64,000 nucleotides of DNA from Staphylotrichum longicolle (GCA_019096155.1 JAHCVI010000002.1:2542001-2606000), one strand, 5' to 3'; counted from the first letter of the stretch, positions 34,123 through 47,586 are shown. Numbers and translations are program-made. Notes: generated by a model from the letters alone, not told the origin.

Positions 34123-36558
34123 ATGATTATGCCTGTGGTATGCACCAGCACGGATGAATGACATGCAGCATTCTAGGATTCCCATTCGCTAACGCATCGA
34201 CAGAGACGAAGCCTGGCATTGGCGGCCAGCAGGGGCTGTCGCCAGGCCCTCCTCGCTGCGAGGTCCCCCAGAACAACAACCCCTCAGGTCCTCCGAGTGA
34301 CGCGCGTCGCATCCTACACGACGACACCCTGTCTTCGTCAAGATGCCTTCCACACACAGCTCGACAGTGCCGGCTCATTACCCTCTGTCTCGTCGCAGAG
34401 CGCCACACAAAACCCGCAGACCCTGACCGAGAAGATCGTCCAGAGATACTCGGTCGGGCTCGCGCCGGGGAAGAAGGTCAAGGCCGGCGACTATGTGACC
34501 CTCAAGCCGCACCACTGCATGACTCACGACAATTCGTGGCCGGTCGCGACCAAGTTCATGTCCATCGGCGCCTCCAAGATCCACGACAACAAGCAGATTG
34601 TCATGACTCTGGACCACGACGTGCAGAACAAGAGCGAGGCGAACCTCAAGAAGTACCGCCTGATTGAGGAGTTTGCAAACAAGCATGGCGTCGTCTTCTA
34701 CCCGGCTGGCCGTGGTATTGGCCACCAGATCATGGTGGAGGAGGGCTACGCCTGGCCGGGCACCGTCACCGTCGCCTCGGACTCTCATAGCAACATGTAC
34801 GGCGGCGTGGGCTGCCTGGGCACGCCCATGGTCCGGACCGATGCGGCCAGCATCTGGGCGACCGGCCGTACCTGGTGGCAAGTGCCCCCAGTTGCCAAGG
34901 TGACCCTCACCGGTATCCTCCCGCCGGGGGTGACTGGCAAGGACGTGATTGTTGCGCTGTGTGGCTTGTTCAACAACGACGACGTGCTGAACCACGCCAT
35001 TGAGTTCACCGGGGCCGAGCACACCCTGCGCAGCATCCCCATCGACGACCGCCTCGCCATCGCCAACATGACGACTGAGTGGGGTGCGCTGAGTGGACTC
35101 TTCCCCATCGACGACATGCTGCTGTCGTGGCTGAGAGCCAAGGCGACCACTTCAGCAATGCTGAACCCGGAGCTCGGCGCCCGCGGCAAGTTCACGCACG
35201 CCAAGATTGACGAGCTGATGAACAACCCGCTCACGGCGGATCCCGGCGCGACCTACGCCAAGTCGCTGTACCTGAACCTGTCCACGCTGTCGCCTTTCGT
35301 CGCCGGCCCCAACTCTGTCAAGGTCGCCACCCCACTCAAGGACCTCGAGGCGCAGGACATCAAGGTCGACAAGGCCTATCTGGTGTCCTGCACGAACTCT
35401 CGCGCCTCTGATATTGCGGCGGCGGCCAAGGTCTTCAAGGACGCTACCAAGGATGGGGTGATCCCCAAGGTGGCGGACGGCGTCAAGTTCTACATTGCCG
35501 CGGCATCTCTGCTCGAGCAGGCAGAGGCCGAGGAGGCTGGCGATTGGCAGGTCCTGCTCCAGGCCGGCGCGGAGCCGCTCCCATCCGGCTGCGGCCCTTG
35601 CATCGGTCTCGGAACCGGCCTTCTTGAGCCGGGCGAGGTCGGCATCAGCGCGAGCAACCGTAACTTCAAGGGCCGCATGGGTTCCACCGAGGCCAAGGCG
35701 TATCTCGCCAGCCCGGAGGTCGTAGCGGCCAGCGCGCTGCAGGGCAAGATCGCCGGCCCCGGCTGGTACCAGAAGCCCGAGGGCGTCGAGAAGGTCATTA
35801 TTGGCGAGGGCAACGGCGACCACGTGCAGGACAAGGCCATCAGCATCGAAGAGGCGCTCGACAAGATTATCGCCGAAGCCGACAGCATGATCGCCAGCGC
35901 CGAGAAGGACATGTTTGGCGCGGCCGCCGAGCCTGCCACCGACTCGGCCGCCGCCGGCGAGGAGGAGGCTCTCACCGAGATCCTCCCGGGCTTCCCCGAG
36001 AAGATCGAGGGCGAGATCGTCTTCTGCGACGCCGACAACATCAACACGGACGGCATCTACCCGGGCAAGTACACGTACCAGGACAACGTCCCCGTTGAGA
36101 AGATGGCCGAGGTGTGCATGGAGAACTACGACAAGGCCTTCGGCTCGGTCGCGCGCGCCGGCGACATCCTCGTCTCGGGCTTCAACTTTGGTTGCGGCAG
36201 CTCCCGCGAGCAGGCCGCCACCGCCATCCTCGCCAAGAAGATCCCGCTCGTCGTCGCGGGCAGCTTCGGCAACATCTTCAGCCGCAACAGCATCAACAAC
36301 GCCCTGATGGGCGTCGAGGTGCCGCGCCTCGTGCAGCGGCTGCGCGAGACCTTCAAGGGCGACGGCGACAAGGCGCTGACGAGGCGCACCGGGTGGAAGC
36401 TCGTGTGGGACGTGCGCCGCAGCAAGGTCGTCGTGACCGAGGGCGAGGGCGGCGAGACGTGGAGCCAGAAGGTCGGCGAGCTGCCGCCCAACGTGCAGGA
36501 GATTATCGCGCGGGGCGGGCTGGAGAAGTGGGTCAAGGGCGAAATTGCCCGGGCTTAG
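34123..36558 (+). CDS. LYS4: Homoaconitase, mitochondrial (lysine biosynthesis)
   Basis: The frame from about 34204 has no in-frame ATG before an upstream stop. A 15-bp first exon (34123-34137) followed by a 66-bp intron (34138-34203, branch point GCTAAC) gives the start MIMPV-RRSLALAASRG, a good mitochondrial presequence with Arg/Ala and no acidic residues. The total is 789 residues. The N-terminal half has the aconitase fold (KPHHCMTHDN, then DSHSNMYGGVGCLG). The [4Fe-4S] cysteines are in SCTNSR (about 400) and CGPCIG (about 467 and 470). The C-terminal swivel domain carries FNFGCGSSREQAATAI. It converts homocitrate-derived homoaconitate to homoisocitrate in the alpha-aminoadipate pathway. 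The short first exon is an inference; the family is certain. Confidence 0.93.
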
Positions 36559-36746
36559 TGTAGAGGTTGGTGTAGATTGCTGTATATAGTTACCCCCGTG
36601 CTCGCGGTTGATACCATGTTCATGTTTATTGGCGAGCGCGCGGCGAAGGGTGAGGAGGCCTCGAAAACAAAAGGAAGGCTTGGGGGTTCACGATGTTTGA
36701 ATAGACCATTGTCTTGTTGAGGGAAGGCCTGATGTTCATAGAGGAT

Positions 36747-38171
36747 CTATTGATGTTGCTTGCTGTCTTGTTCTGACGGTTCTGGCTCAACTGCTACCAG
36801 GCTTCTTGATGGCACGGCATGAGCTGGGATGAGCATCCTCTTCTTGGCCCCGCGCACCGCCTTGGCGTGCTTCCTGCTCGTGATGTGTGCCTGCCACAGC
36901 TCCTCTGTCAGGAGCGTCTTTTGGCAGATGTCGCACGTCTTGCGGCAGGGGGTGTCCTCGCGGTTACTCCGCTCCACAGACCCCGCCAGCACCTCCCTCG
37001 CCGTGTCAGACATGTCGGTTGGTGGAGGCAGCTGCTCGTCGGCGAGGAACTGCCGCGCTAGCTCGACGCCCTTTTCGAGAACCTCTTGCTTCCAGCGGGA
37101 GATGTCGGTGCTGTCGAGCAGGTAGAGCCGGTCCAGCAGCTTCTCTTCCTGGAGGGACGCGATGGTCTTCATGGTCATCCACCGGACCTGGTACTTTGCG
37201 TACTGGCGGGTCGCCGCCTTGGTCTCCTCGATGCCTGCCTCCTTCAGTTTTGCCAGCGCGGGGCCGGCGTCGGGCGTCGCCTTGACGGCGGTGAGATACG
37301 GTTCGAACTGGCGGAAGCCAATGGACTGCCAGATGCCTTTGGACCGGTCGACCGTCTCCCCGGCTGCGAGCCGCTGTTGGAGGTAGTCGTATACTTCGGC
37401 CGTCTCGCCGAGAAGGCCGCTACGGACCATCTTGTCTACGCGCTGGTCAAGCCGCTCGTTGAGGACTTCTCGCTGAGCATAGAGCCAGAAGAGGAGGATC
37501 TCGCCGAGACCGTGGGTCTGCGCCGTGTCTTTTGAGGCCCACTTGGACTCCTTTTTGATGCGCTGCTCCGCGTATATGTCGGATGCGCGCCGTCCCGTGG
37601 CAAAGTAGATCTCCAGCGACGTCCGGATCTTGCGGGCGTCGTTGGGGTGCCACTTGTCTGCAATGACGGGGTCGACTTCGCGCAGCTTTGCCAGCATTGC
37701 CTCGGGGTGTCTGTGAGGATGGGATATTTCGCCGCCAGCTCCTCGCGGTTCGACGCGCCCCCTTCCAGCGCAGGTTGGTCCTCGACGAGTCCCTTCAAAA
37801 GCAGACCGTCGAGGTAGTAGGAAGTGCCGCCAACTACGATTGGGAGTTTTCCGCGGCCGCGGATCTCGGATATTATCCTGGTAGCCTCCTTCTTGAACTG
37901 TGTTACAACCCAGGGGTCCTCGTGCAGCTCGATGCTGCCGAGGAGGTGGTGGGGGATCCCTCGCTGCTCTTCGGTGGTGAGCTTGTTGGTGATGATGGGC
38001 AGGCCATTGTACATCTGCATCGCATCGGCGTTGATGATTTCACCGTTGTACCTGGTTGCCAACTCGACAGCGAGCTTGGAGTGGTCAGTTTCTGCTTGTG
38101 CGGGGGACATCAACACTGACATCCGACTTGCCGGTGCCCGTCGAGCCATAGATGATGATTAGGGGCTTCAT
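36747..38171 (-). CDS. MOD5: tRNA dimethylallyltransferase (i6A37), one frame break
   Basis: A 51-bp first exon (38121-38171) encodes MKPLIIIYGSTGTGKSD with the P-loop. A 46-bp intron (38075-38120, branch CTGAC) leads to LAVELATRYNGEIINADAMQ and GGTSYYLDGLLL. The second half has DARKIRTSLEIYFATGRRASD, then TVDRSKGIWQSIGFRQFEPYL, and ends with a C2H2-type zinc finger (CDICQKTLLTEELWQAHITS..H). It transfers dimethylallyl groups to A37 of tRNAs and acts in the cytosol and mitochondria. The frame shifts at the C4 run complementary to 37704-37707: the conserved sequence needs one more base there (TDTPEAMLAKL). All other features are intact, so this may be an assembly error. It is divergent from SEC61. 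Confidence 0.85.
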
Positions 38172-38738
38172 CCTTCTGACAGCAGCCCTGCTGGATTGCA
38201 GAGCCGAGTTTAACACGGGGGAAAAGCGAGAGAGAAAACCCATCAGCTTCACCCTGCACCGAGTCGCATCCGCATCGCAAACGAAAAAACTCGTCGCAAC
38301 TGAACCCCCAAATTTTGGGGAAAGTTGCACACTGCGCAGCCCCAGATTTGCGCCGCGTGCCGAAAGTTGGAGAAGGTCTTGGCATCCCCTGCCCAAGCAG
38401 CCAAGCTGCAGCTTGCTCAAGCTTGAGCCCAAAGCCCAGGATCCAGCCGCAGCTGACGCACGGAGCACCCACCCCCTTCTGTGAAGCTCGTTTGGGATTG
38501 GCAGCATTGACAGCTGTCACGTGTGGACCCATTTCGAAATTGGACACATCACAGAATAACTTTGAAGCCAGATCTTAAGGAGCGCCGCTTCTCCATCCGC
38601 CTCCTCTTCCCCCCTTTCCGAACCCATTGCGCGCCGACAACAACACTCTCCTTCAGCAGAGTCGTTGTCGCTCACTCCGCCTCTTCTTTCTTCTGGATGA
38701 TTTAATATTTGGTTTTCTTTCCTGCCCAATTGCCCAAG
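38172..38738. other. Divergent promoter region of MOD5 and SEC61
   Basis: 567 bp between two divergent essential-type genes. No specific regulatory motif was assigned. Confidence 0.6.
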
Positions 38739-40398
38739 ATGAGTTCCCGTAAGTAACGCCCCTGCAATTGCATTTTGGGACACGACACGCGGAGCTTGAT
38801 CGCAGCTGCTGCAGCTGTGCGCGCAGCTTGCATGCGAGATGCGAGCTCGCTGTCCACGCCCTTGACCTCGGCCTTTTTGTTGGCAACAATTGCGCTGACC
38901 ATTTCCGCGATGCAGTCCGGTTCCTCGACCTCGTCAAGCCCTTCGTGCCGTTCCTCCCCGAGGTCCAGCAGCCCGAGACCAAGATTCCCTTCAACCAGAA
39001 GTTGATGTGGACGGGCTTGACGCTCCTCATCTTCCTGGTCATGAGCCAGATGCCGCTCTACGGCATCGTCTCGTCCGACACGTCGGATCCGCTATACTGG
39101 CTGCGCATGATGATGGCGAGTAACCGTGGCACCTTGATGGAGCTCGGCATTACGCCCATCATCTCGTCTGGCATGGTCTTCCAGCTCCTCGCGGGCACCC
39201 ACATGATCGACGTCAACCTCGACCTCAAGTCGGACCGTGAGCTCTACCAGACGGCCCAGAAGCTCTTCGCCCTGATCCTCGCCGTCGGCACTGCCACCGT
39301 CTACGTCTTCACTGGTCTCTACGGCCCCCCGAGCGAGCTTGGTGCCGGCATCGTCTTCCTGCTGATCCTCCAGCTGGTCGTTGCCGGCATGATTGTCATT
39401 CTGCTCGACGAGCTCCTCCAGAAGGGCTATGGCCTGGGCAGCGGCATCTCGCTCTTCATTGCCACCAACATCTGCGAGTCCATCATGTGGAAGGCTTCCT
39501 CCCCCACCTCGATCAACACTGGCCGTGGCCCCGAGTACGAGGGTGCCGTCATTGCTCTCTTCCACCTGCTCATGACGTGGCCCAACAAGCAGCGCGCTCT
39601 CCAGGAGGCTTTCTACCGCCAGAACCTCCCCAACATCATGAACCTGCTCGCCACTCTGGTCGTCTTCGCCGCCGTCATCTACCTCCAGGGCTTCCGCGTT
39701 GAGATCCCCGTCAAATCGTCGCGCCAGCGTGGTGCTCGTGGCTCGTACCCCGTCCGTCTGTTCTACACCTCCAACATGCCCATCATGCTCCAGTCGGCTC
39801 TGTCGTCCAACGTCTTCCTGATCAGCCAGATGCTGTACTCGCGCTTCTCCGAGAACCTGCTGGTCCGCCTCTTCGGTGTGTGGGAGGCCAAGGATGGCTC
39901 CTCGCAGCTCTCAGCCGTTTCTGGTCTCGTCTACTACATGTCGCCCCCGCTCAACTTCAAGGACGCCCTTCTGGACCCCATCCACACTGCCGTCTACATC
40001 GCCTACATGCTCACTGCCTGCGCCGTCTTCTCCAAGACGTGGATTGAGGTTTCGGGCTCGAGCCCCCGCGACGTTGCCAAGCAGCTCAAGGACCAGGGCC
40101 TCGTCATGGCTGGCCACCGCGAGCAGAGCATGTACAAGGAGCTCAAGCGCATCATCCCCACTGCCGCCGCCTTCGGCGGTGCCTGCATTGGTGCTCTGTC
40201 GGTTGCCAGCGACCTGATGGGTGCGCTCGGCTCTGGCACTGGTACTCTCCTTGCCGTCACGTAAGTCGACTCCGAAGAAGCCAGATGCACGTCTTGTCGT
40301 CGATGCTAACCTCTTTTGCCAGGATCATCTATGGGTACTTCGAGATCGCCGCCAAGGAGGGCGATTTGGCTGGTATGAAGGGTATGATCATGGGCTAA
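38739..40398 (+). CDS. SEC61: Sec61 alpha subunit of the ER protein translocon
   Basis: Exons 38739-38748 (MSS plus one base), 38916-40260 and 40323-40398 give 476 residues. The first intron (38749-38915, 167 bp) is long for this window. The spliced N-terminus MSSLRFLDLVKPF matches the usual start of fungal Sec61, and the protein ends IIYGYFEIAAKEGDLAGMK. The first lumenal plug helix and the pore-ring residues (YGIVSSDTSDPLYWLRMMMASNRG) are present, followed by repeated hydrophobic segments (about ten membrane helices). It forms the ER channel for co- and post-translational import. The sequence is extremely conserved. Confidence 0.96.
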
Positions 40399-42234
40399 GC
40401 TTTGCCAACCCGTACCCCTTCTGCAGCTAGCTGCACCAATACACCACTTTATCGGTCGCCCTTCAGCGTCCGGTCTTCTCTCGTGTCGATTTAGTCTGTA
40501 ATTGTCTGTGGGGAGTCAAGCGCTGGCTGCCCTGTATAGTAGCAACGAAGCAAGATCATAAAGGGAGGCTTCTGAAAAGCGGCGCGGGAATTTTGCATCA
40601 TGGCGGGCAGTCGACTTGGCAGGACTTCAATAGTGAATTACAGGGGCTCAGGCGCTCAGGTTGCTCATGACGATGCGTTGCAACCGATTTCCCGATGTTT
40701 GCTGTGTGATGCCGCTTGCCTGCTGGCATCTGGAAGCCCGCAGTCGTCTGACCGTGAAGGCGCTTATTTCGTTTACTCTTCGAACGCTGCTTCGCAGTCA
40801 CCCGGCGTCGAGATGCATCTCGAGCGTTAGTTACATGACAGACCACTCTTTGAATGGAGTGATTTGGAAATCGAGAAGCGCTCGTGTTGCGTCCCGTGGC
40901 GACCGGATTCCGATAGCTCGTTCCCATCGGCCGACATCCGCAGCGTCGGTCGCATGCAAGTTGCAGCGCCTGTCAACACGCCGGAGTGACTCACTTGGCA
41001 TGCTGCGCCCTTCCAGCGCGGCTGCTCCGTGCCCACCGGTTGACGAGATAGTTTGCAGACGTTGTGATGGAATAGGAAGGTCCCTGCGTGGGCGACTGGC
41101 GGGGGACGACGGCGGATGCACGCCCACCTTTGCCGCCCCCACCGGTTTCTGCAGCGGCATCCTGGGTAAGCCACGGCCAGCTCTCTTATTCCCGTTCGGA
41201 GTAAACCTGATACTCGGTGGGTGGAGTGAATCCTGCAACTCGTGTAATATTTGATATTCTGCTCTGGCAGGCCGATGTTTACACGTATACAATTGACGGA
41301 AAATGGGGGTAGAATACACACGACCTGGCACCGAAGCGAGGATTGGATTTAAGCATAAACCCAGTGTCCCTCGTTGCAATACCTGGTACAGAGGTGGCCG
41401 ATGTTCGCAGGGGAACATCTGACATCATGGACCAGCCGTATTTCGAGCTCCCCCCCACTTTCCCGGTTGAAGAAGGTGAGTGGTTGGATAGGCACCAGAG
41501 GCACCCAGCGACAAGCCGGCAATGGAACCGTAAAAGGGCATCGCAGATGCAGCGCTGTGGCGTCCCGTAACGGCGTTTCCATGGCTCAGGCCTGGTTCCT
41601 CGGGATCAGTTACAGTCTTACAGCATGTCGACCGGCGGCAAATGCTTTCTTAGAAAATCGGGAAAGAAAAGTAGCAAAATATTTAGGGAAAAATGAAGAT
41701 CGGGCCGACCCTGCTCTGAACTTTTGCATCTGTGAGTGTGCGCAGGCCGCTGCCTGCCGCCGGGTTGCAGACAGACAGGGAAGCTTCGGCGGGGCACACA
41801 TGCGCTCAGCACCCCACCGCGACCCTGCTTACCTCCAGGCCTTTCCGAGTCTTGATAAGTGCAATGGATCCGCACCAACAGCCAACCCGGAAGCTTGGAA
41901 AGACAAATCCAAAGGAACCGACAGCCCCCCTCAAAGAATACAACCCCCAGCGTTCCAAGCATTCCAGCAGTCCCACCTCGGCGAAGGGAATGCATGGAGT
42001 TGCAGCTGCTAGTGTATGCACCCAAGGCTTGTAGGGCCCGTTAAAGCCGAACCACGTCCCCCAATCTTTTGACATACATTGACGGGGTCCTCTTCTTTGC
42101 TTCACTTTTGGCTCCCGTCGCACTCTTAATCCGCTCCCTCCCCCCCAAACCCCCAAACCGACCCCCGCGTGTCTAGGACTCCCATTGCTGCTCGAGGCCA
42201 GCAACAGCTGAGTCGACTCGCGAGTCCTTCCGCC
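40399..42234. other. Intergenic between SEC61 and the ABCC transporter
   Basis: About 1.84 kb between tandem plus-strand genes. Short open frames occur on both strands but none shows a family motif. It is likely to contain the transporter's promoter. Confidence 0.55.
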
Positions 42235-45200
42235 ATGCGCCGAGACGACGCGGGCGAGATGGGGTTCGCCTCGTGCCAATGGCCGATATGGAGGACCGAT
42301 GACTTCACCCACTGTTTCCAACAAGAGTACGTCGAAAAACTGTCCCACGCAGCACCCCGCGTGACGGGGGCCGCCGATCTGCTCCCTCTTTATAACGCCA
42401 TGGCGTTTTTGTTTGTGCGAGCCGTTGGAACTAATTAAGCAAATCCGAAACACAGCTACCTCAAGGTCCTGCTGCCATTGGCCATCGCCGGCCTCTCGCT
42501 TCTCCAACTAGCCGTCCAGAGCATCGTGCGCGCCGTCAAGCTAAAAAGCGGGAGGGGATATGAGCGCATTGGCGACGGCCCGACGACATTGTCTCCGCCG
42601 ACACATACCGAACTGCCGCGAGACGAGGAGCCCGTCAGCGAGACCGACGATGAGGAAGATTTGGTTATCGGCGGGGGCCGCCTCGCACTGGCAAAGACCA
42701 CGACGAAGGGTTCGATCGTCCAAGCCGATATCCCCCCGGGTCAGAAACTGTCTGTTCTTGTCGAGGAACTTGCTGTCGCGGGCCTGGTTGCCGTCAATGC
42801 CGTCGCGTTAGCCACCGGTGCCTACGGCCGGGAATGGGGAGGCATTGCTGCTATCGCCGGCCTGGCCGTCTGGCTCTACGTCCTCGTGCTCACCTCGTTA
42901 CGTCTCTTCCTCGGCAACACCCAGTGGCGCGTCCCCCGCATCTGGAACCACACGGCTGCCATCTACAGCTTCCAATGGCTGTTCACCGTGGCCATCTTCC
43001 GCTCGGTCCTGATCCACCCGAGTTCCCAGCTGGCCCAGACGTTGGTCATTGTCGAGTTCGCGCTGAACTCGCTGCTGTTTGGTCTGGCGATTAGCACTCG
43101 CAAGGGAAACAAGACCATCTTGCTGGAATGGGAGGACGGAATCGAGCCCGGCCGGGAGAACCTCGCCTCCTTGTTCTCGCACTACACGTTCGGGTGGGTC
43201 GACGCGATCGTCTACGCTGGCTGGAAGGAGCCGTTGGATATCAAGAGGGTGTGGAATCTGCTTCCTAGGGACAAGGCTGCCGCCGTGCTCGCCAGCTACC
43301 GTCAGTTTAAGAAGACCACCTCCCTGGCTTTTCACCTCGTGAGATACTTCAAGGCTTTGTTGGTCGCACAGGCGCTCTGGGCTGTTGCCGGCGGCGTCCT
43401 GACCTTTGCGCCGACTCTGCTCCTCAGGGCCATTCTGCGCTACGTCGAGGATCCCAGCATTGCGCCTAGAAACGTGCTGTGGCTGTACGTTATCCTCCTC
43501 CCTCTGACCGACATCATGCGCTCCGTCTGCGATGGCCAGGCTCTGTGGATTGGCCGCAAGATTTGCATCAACATCCGGGCGATCCTGGTGGGTGAGATTT
43601 ATGCCAAGGCGCTCCGCCGGAAGGCGGCTGCCGGCAAGGACACCAACCTGGGCGCCGACAAGAGGAAGGACGCTGAGGCTCAAGCCGCGAAGGGAGGCAT
43701 CTTCGCCCAGGCCAAGCGGCTGCTGGGGCGCGGGAAGGATTCCAAGGCCACCGCGAATTCTGCGCCAGCTGCGGCGCAGAACAAGGACAAGACGGATTCT
43801 GACGAGCAGGCCAACATGGGCACCATCATCAACTTGATGTCGGTCGACAGCTTCAAGGTGTCCGAAGTCACCGCATACTTGCACTTCCTCATCGCCGCGG
43901 CCCCCACGCAGCTGCTCGTCTCCATCGTCCTGCTCTACCAGGTCATGGGCCTGAGCGCCATCCCGGGCTTCATCGTCATGGCACTGCTGCTTCCTATCAA
44001 CATTGCCTTTGGCCGGGGCTTCAACTCGAGCCAGAAGAGGATCATGGCTGCTACTGACAAGCGTATCCACACGACCAACGAGATCCTGCAGAATATCAGG
44101 ATCATCAAGTACTTTGCCTGGGAGCACCGGTTTGCCCACATTGTCGACGAGAAACGACGGGCCGAGCTCAAGGCGTTGCGGTTTCGGTTTATGATCTGGG
44201 CTGCTGCTGTGGCCGTCTGGAACACGGTTCCGATCTTGATCACCTTTTTCTCCTTCTTCATCTACACGGTCGTCGAGAAGAAGCCGCTGTACCCCTCCGT
44301 CGCCTTCACCGCCATCTCGCTCTTTATGCTCCTTCGCTACCCGCTCGACCAGCTCGGCGACATGATTGCTCACGTGCAGGAGTCCCAGGTGTCGATCGAC
44401 CGTATCGAGGAGTTCTTGTCTGAGGAGGAGACCGAAAAGTTTGCCCAGCTCGGCATCGACAATGTGGACGAGACGGGCAAGAGGGTCATTGGGTTCAGGG
44501 ACGCTACGTTTGTCTGGGGCAGCAAGACGACTGTTGCCGACGACGGGTCCATGGCCTTCCGCCTGCTTGACCTGGATGTCGACTTCAAGATTGGCAAGCT
44601 GAACGTCATCACCGGCCCGACGGGCTCTGGAAAGACATCCATGCTGATGGCGCTGCTTGGCGAGATGACCATAATGAGTGGACGGGTTTACCTCCCCGGC
44701 GGCCGCAGCCGTGAGGATGTCCGCCCTGACCCGGAGACCGGGCTCGCCGAGACGTGCGCCTACGTTGCCCAGCAGGCTTGGCTGGTCAATGCCAACATCA
44801 AGGACAACATCTTGTTCTCCGCTCCGTTTGATGAGCAGAGATACCGCGATGTCATTGTGGCCTGCGCCCTGGAGCGCGATCTCGAAATCCTCGACAATGG
44901 TGATGAGACGCTGGTCGGCGAGAAGGGCATCACGCTCTCCGGCGGCCAGAAGCAGCGCATCTCGCTCGCGAGAGCAGTCTACTCTAACTCTAAGCACTTG
45001 CTCATGGACGACTGCCTCAGCGCTGTCGACTCTCACACCGCTCAGTGGATCTTCAACAACTGCATCATGGGCCCACTAATGCGCCACCGTACCTGCATCC
45101 TCGTCTCTCACAATATCCCGCTCTGCGTCCCGCCGGCCGACTTTGTCGTCACGATGGCCAACGGTCGTGTCACTGGCCAAGGAACGCCGCATGAACTCAT

Positions 45201-47586
45201 CGTCGCCGGAAAACTCCCCGAGGACGCCGCCACTCAAAAGTCCGCTCCGGGCTCGGCTCACATTTCCCGTGTGCCCTCCCGCGTCCCTTCGAGCGTTGGT
45301 GATGAGAGCGGCGGTGACACGTTGGTCAATGAGGCGGACGCTGATGTGCAAAAGACGAGGGACGAGGCCGCCAAGAAAAAGGAGACCAAGAAGCAAGACG
45401 CCATGGAGGAGACCAAGGCAACGGGCGCCGTCCAGTGGCCGGTCATGAAGCTCTACTTGCGGTCTATGGGAAGCTGGTGGTTCTGGCTCCTCGCGGGTGC
45501 CGTCTTCGGCGCGCAGCAGCTTTCCGGCGTCGCCTCCAGCCTGTGGATCAAGGAGTGGTCCAACCAGTACACCACCGAGGAGACGGCTAAGATCCAGTTC
45601 AACATGAACTCGCAAAGCTACTCGGCCCAGAGCTTGTCCCCAACCTACTTTGCATCCATCGCGACGTATGTCAAGGGTAACGCGACCGCGTTCTCGACCG
45701 CCGAGGCCCCCGAAGTCAACGTTACGTACTACCTGACTGTGCTGGCATTGATTGGCATCGCCGGCGCGGTCACCGCTCTTGTCAGGGATCTGTGGATCTT
45801 TTTCGGGTCGCTCACGGCCTCGTGGAAGCTCCATAACCGCCTGATGAGTGCCGTGACGGGCGCCAAGTTCAAGTTCTTTGACGTCACCCCCCTCGGCCAG
45901 ATGATGAACCGGTTCAGCAAGGACTTGGAGGCGGTAGACCAGGAGGTTGCGCCCATTGCCATCGGTGTCATGTCGTGCGCCTTGGGAATCGTTGTGACGG
46001 TCGTCCTCATTGCCTACATCACCCCTGGGTTTTTGATCGCCGGCGTCTTTATCACACTGGCGTACTACTACCTTGGCCAGTTCTACCTGCACGCTTCGCG
46101 GGATCTCAAGCGGCTGGAGTCTGTCGAGCGGAGCCCGCTCTTCCAGCAGTTCGGGGAGACGCTCAGCGGTGTCACCACCATCCGCGCGTACGCGGACGAG
46201 AGGCGCTTCATCCGCGACAATTTGGCCCGGATCAACACGCAGCTGCGGCCCTTCATCTACCTGTGGGCTGCTAACAGATGGCTCTCATTCAGGACCGATT
46301 GCCTGGGTGACTGTGTCGCCTTCTTCGCTGGGGTCTTCGTCATCATCAGTCTCGGCAAGATCGACCCCGGCTCGGCTGGTATCTCGCTGAGCTACGCGAT
46401 TGGGTTTGCTGACAACATACTCTGGCTGGTCCGTCTGTACGCGCTGAACGAGCAGAACATGAACTCTGTCGAGCGCATCAAGGAATACCTGGACGTGGAG
46501 CAGGAGGCGGCAGCGGTTCTGGAGGACAACCGGCCGCCCGAGGACTGGCCGTCCAAGGGCAGCGTCGAGTTCATCGGATACACCACGCGATACCGCCAGG
46601 AGTTGGAGCCTGTCCTGCGCAACCTCACCTTCAAGATCGAGGCCCGTGAGAAGATTGGCATCGTGGGGCGGACCGGCGCCGGCAAGAGCTCGCTCACGCT
46701 GGCCATCTTCCGGGCGCTCGAGGCGGACGAGGGCAAAATCCTGATTGACGACGTGGACATTGGCTTGATCGGCCTCCGCGACCTGCGCGAGTCCATCACC
46801 ATCGTGCCTCAAGAACCCACCCTCTTCATGGGCACCATCCGCACCAACCTCGACCCCTTCGACCTCTACACCGACGAGCAGATCTTTGAGGCCCTCCGCC
46901 GCGTGCACCTCATCCAACCCGACGAGGTGACCACGAGCACCCCGCTTACGCCGCTCCTCCCGGAAGCAACGACCGCCTCCAACTCGATCAACAACTCCAC
47001 CGCCAATGCTCAAGAACCCGCTCAACCCACCACCTCCACAGCACCCGCGCCCGCAACCAACAAAAACATCTTCCTCGACCTCACATCCCCCGTCACGGAA
47101 TCCGGCAACAACCTCTCGCAAGGGCAGCGGCAGCTCCTCTGCCTCGCGCGCGCCCTGCTCAAGAAGCCCACGGTGCTGGTCATGGACGAGGCGACGGCGT
47201 CGATCGACTACGCCACGGACTCGGCCATCCAGGAGACGATCCGCGAGCTGACGAGCACCATCATCACCATCGCCCACCGCCTGCAGACGATCGTGGATTA
47301 TGACAAGGTGCTGGTGCTGGACAAGGGCGAGATTGTCGAGTACGGCCACCCGTGGGAGCTGATGCGCAAGCAGGGGGGCAGCTTTAGGTCGATGTGCGAG
47401 ATGAGCGGGGATTACGGCGTGCTGGCGCAGGCGGCCAAGAAGGCGTGGCGTGCGAGGTGCCTGGTGGATGTTGATGAGGATGAGGATGTTGAGGAGGAAC
47501 AGCAGCAGCAACAGCAGCAGGATGGGCAACAAGAGGAGGGGGGAAAGAAGAAGAAGGTGACGGTGGAGGGTGGGGAGGGGAAGTGA
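42235..47586 (+). CDS. ABCC-family (MRP/Ybt1-like) ABC transporter
   Basis: Exon 1 (42235-42326, start MRRDDAGEMGF; a second start, MGFASC, lies at 42259) joins to 42456-47586 through a 129-bp intron, giving QQDYLKVLLPL and a 1740-residue protein. It has an N-terminal membrane extension, then TMD1, NBD1, TMD2 and NBD2. NBD1 has Walker A GPTGSGKTS (about residue 750), signature LSGGQKQR and LLMDDCLSAVD. NBD2 has GRTGAGKSS (about 1435), NLSQGQRQ and VLVMDEATASID. A low-complexity insert lies between the Walker A and signature of NBD2, and a Gln/Glu-rich tail ends the protein. The closest family appears to be vacuolar bile-acid/conjugate exporters (Ybt1/Bpt1), which pump conjugated substrates into the vacuole. 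The substrate is inferred only from family. Confidence 0.93.

Noticed and set aside
42898..45036. 712-residue open frame antisense to the ABCC transporter
   Set aside because: It is a shadow of GC-rich conserved coding DNA: no family motif, and the sense strand has the complete transporter.
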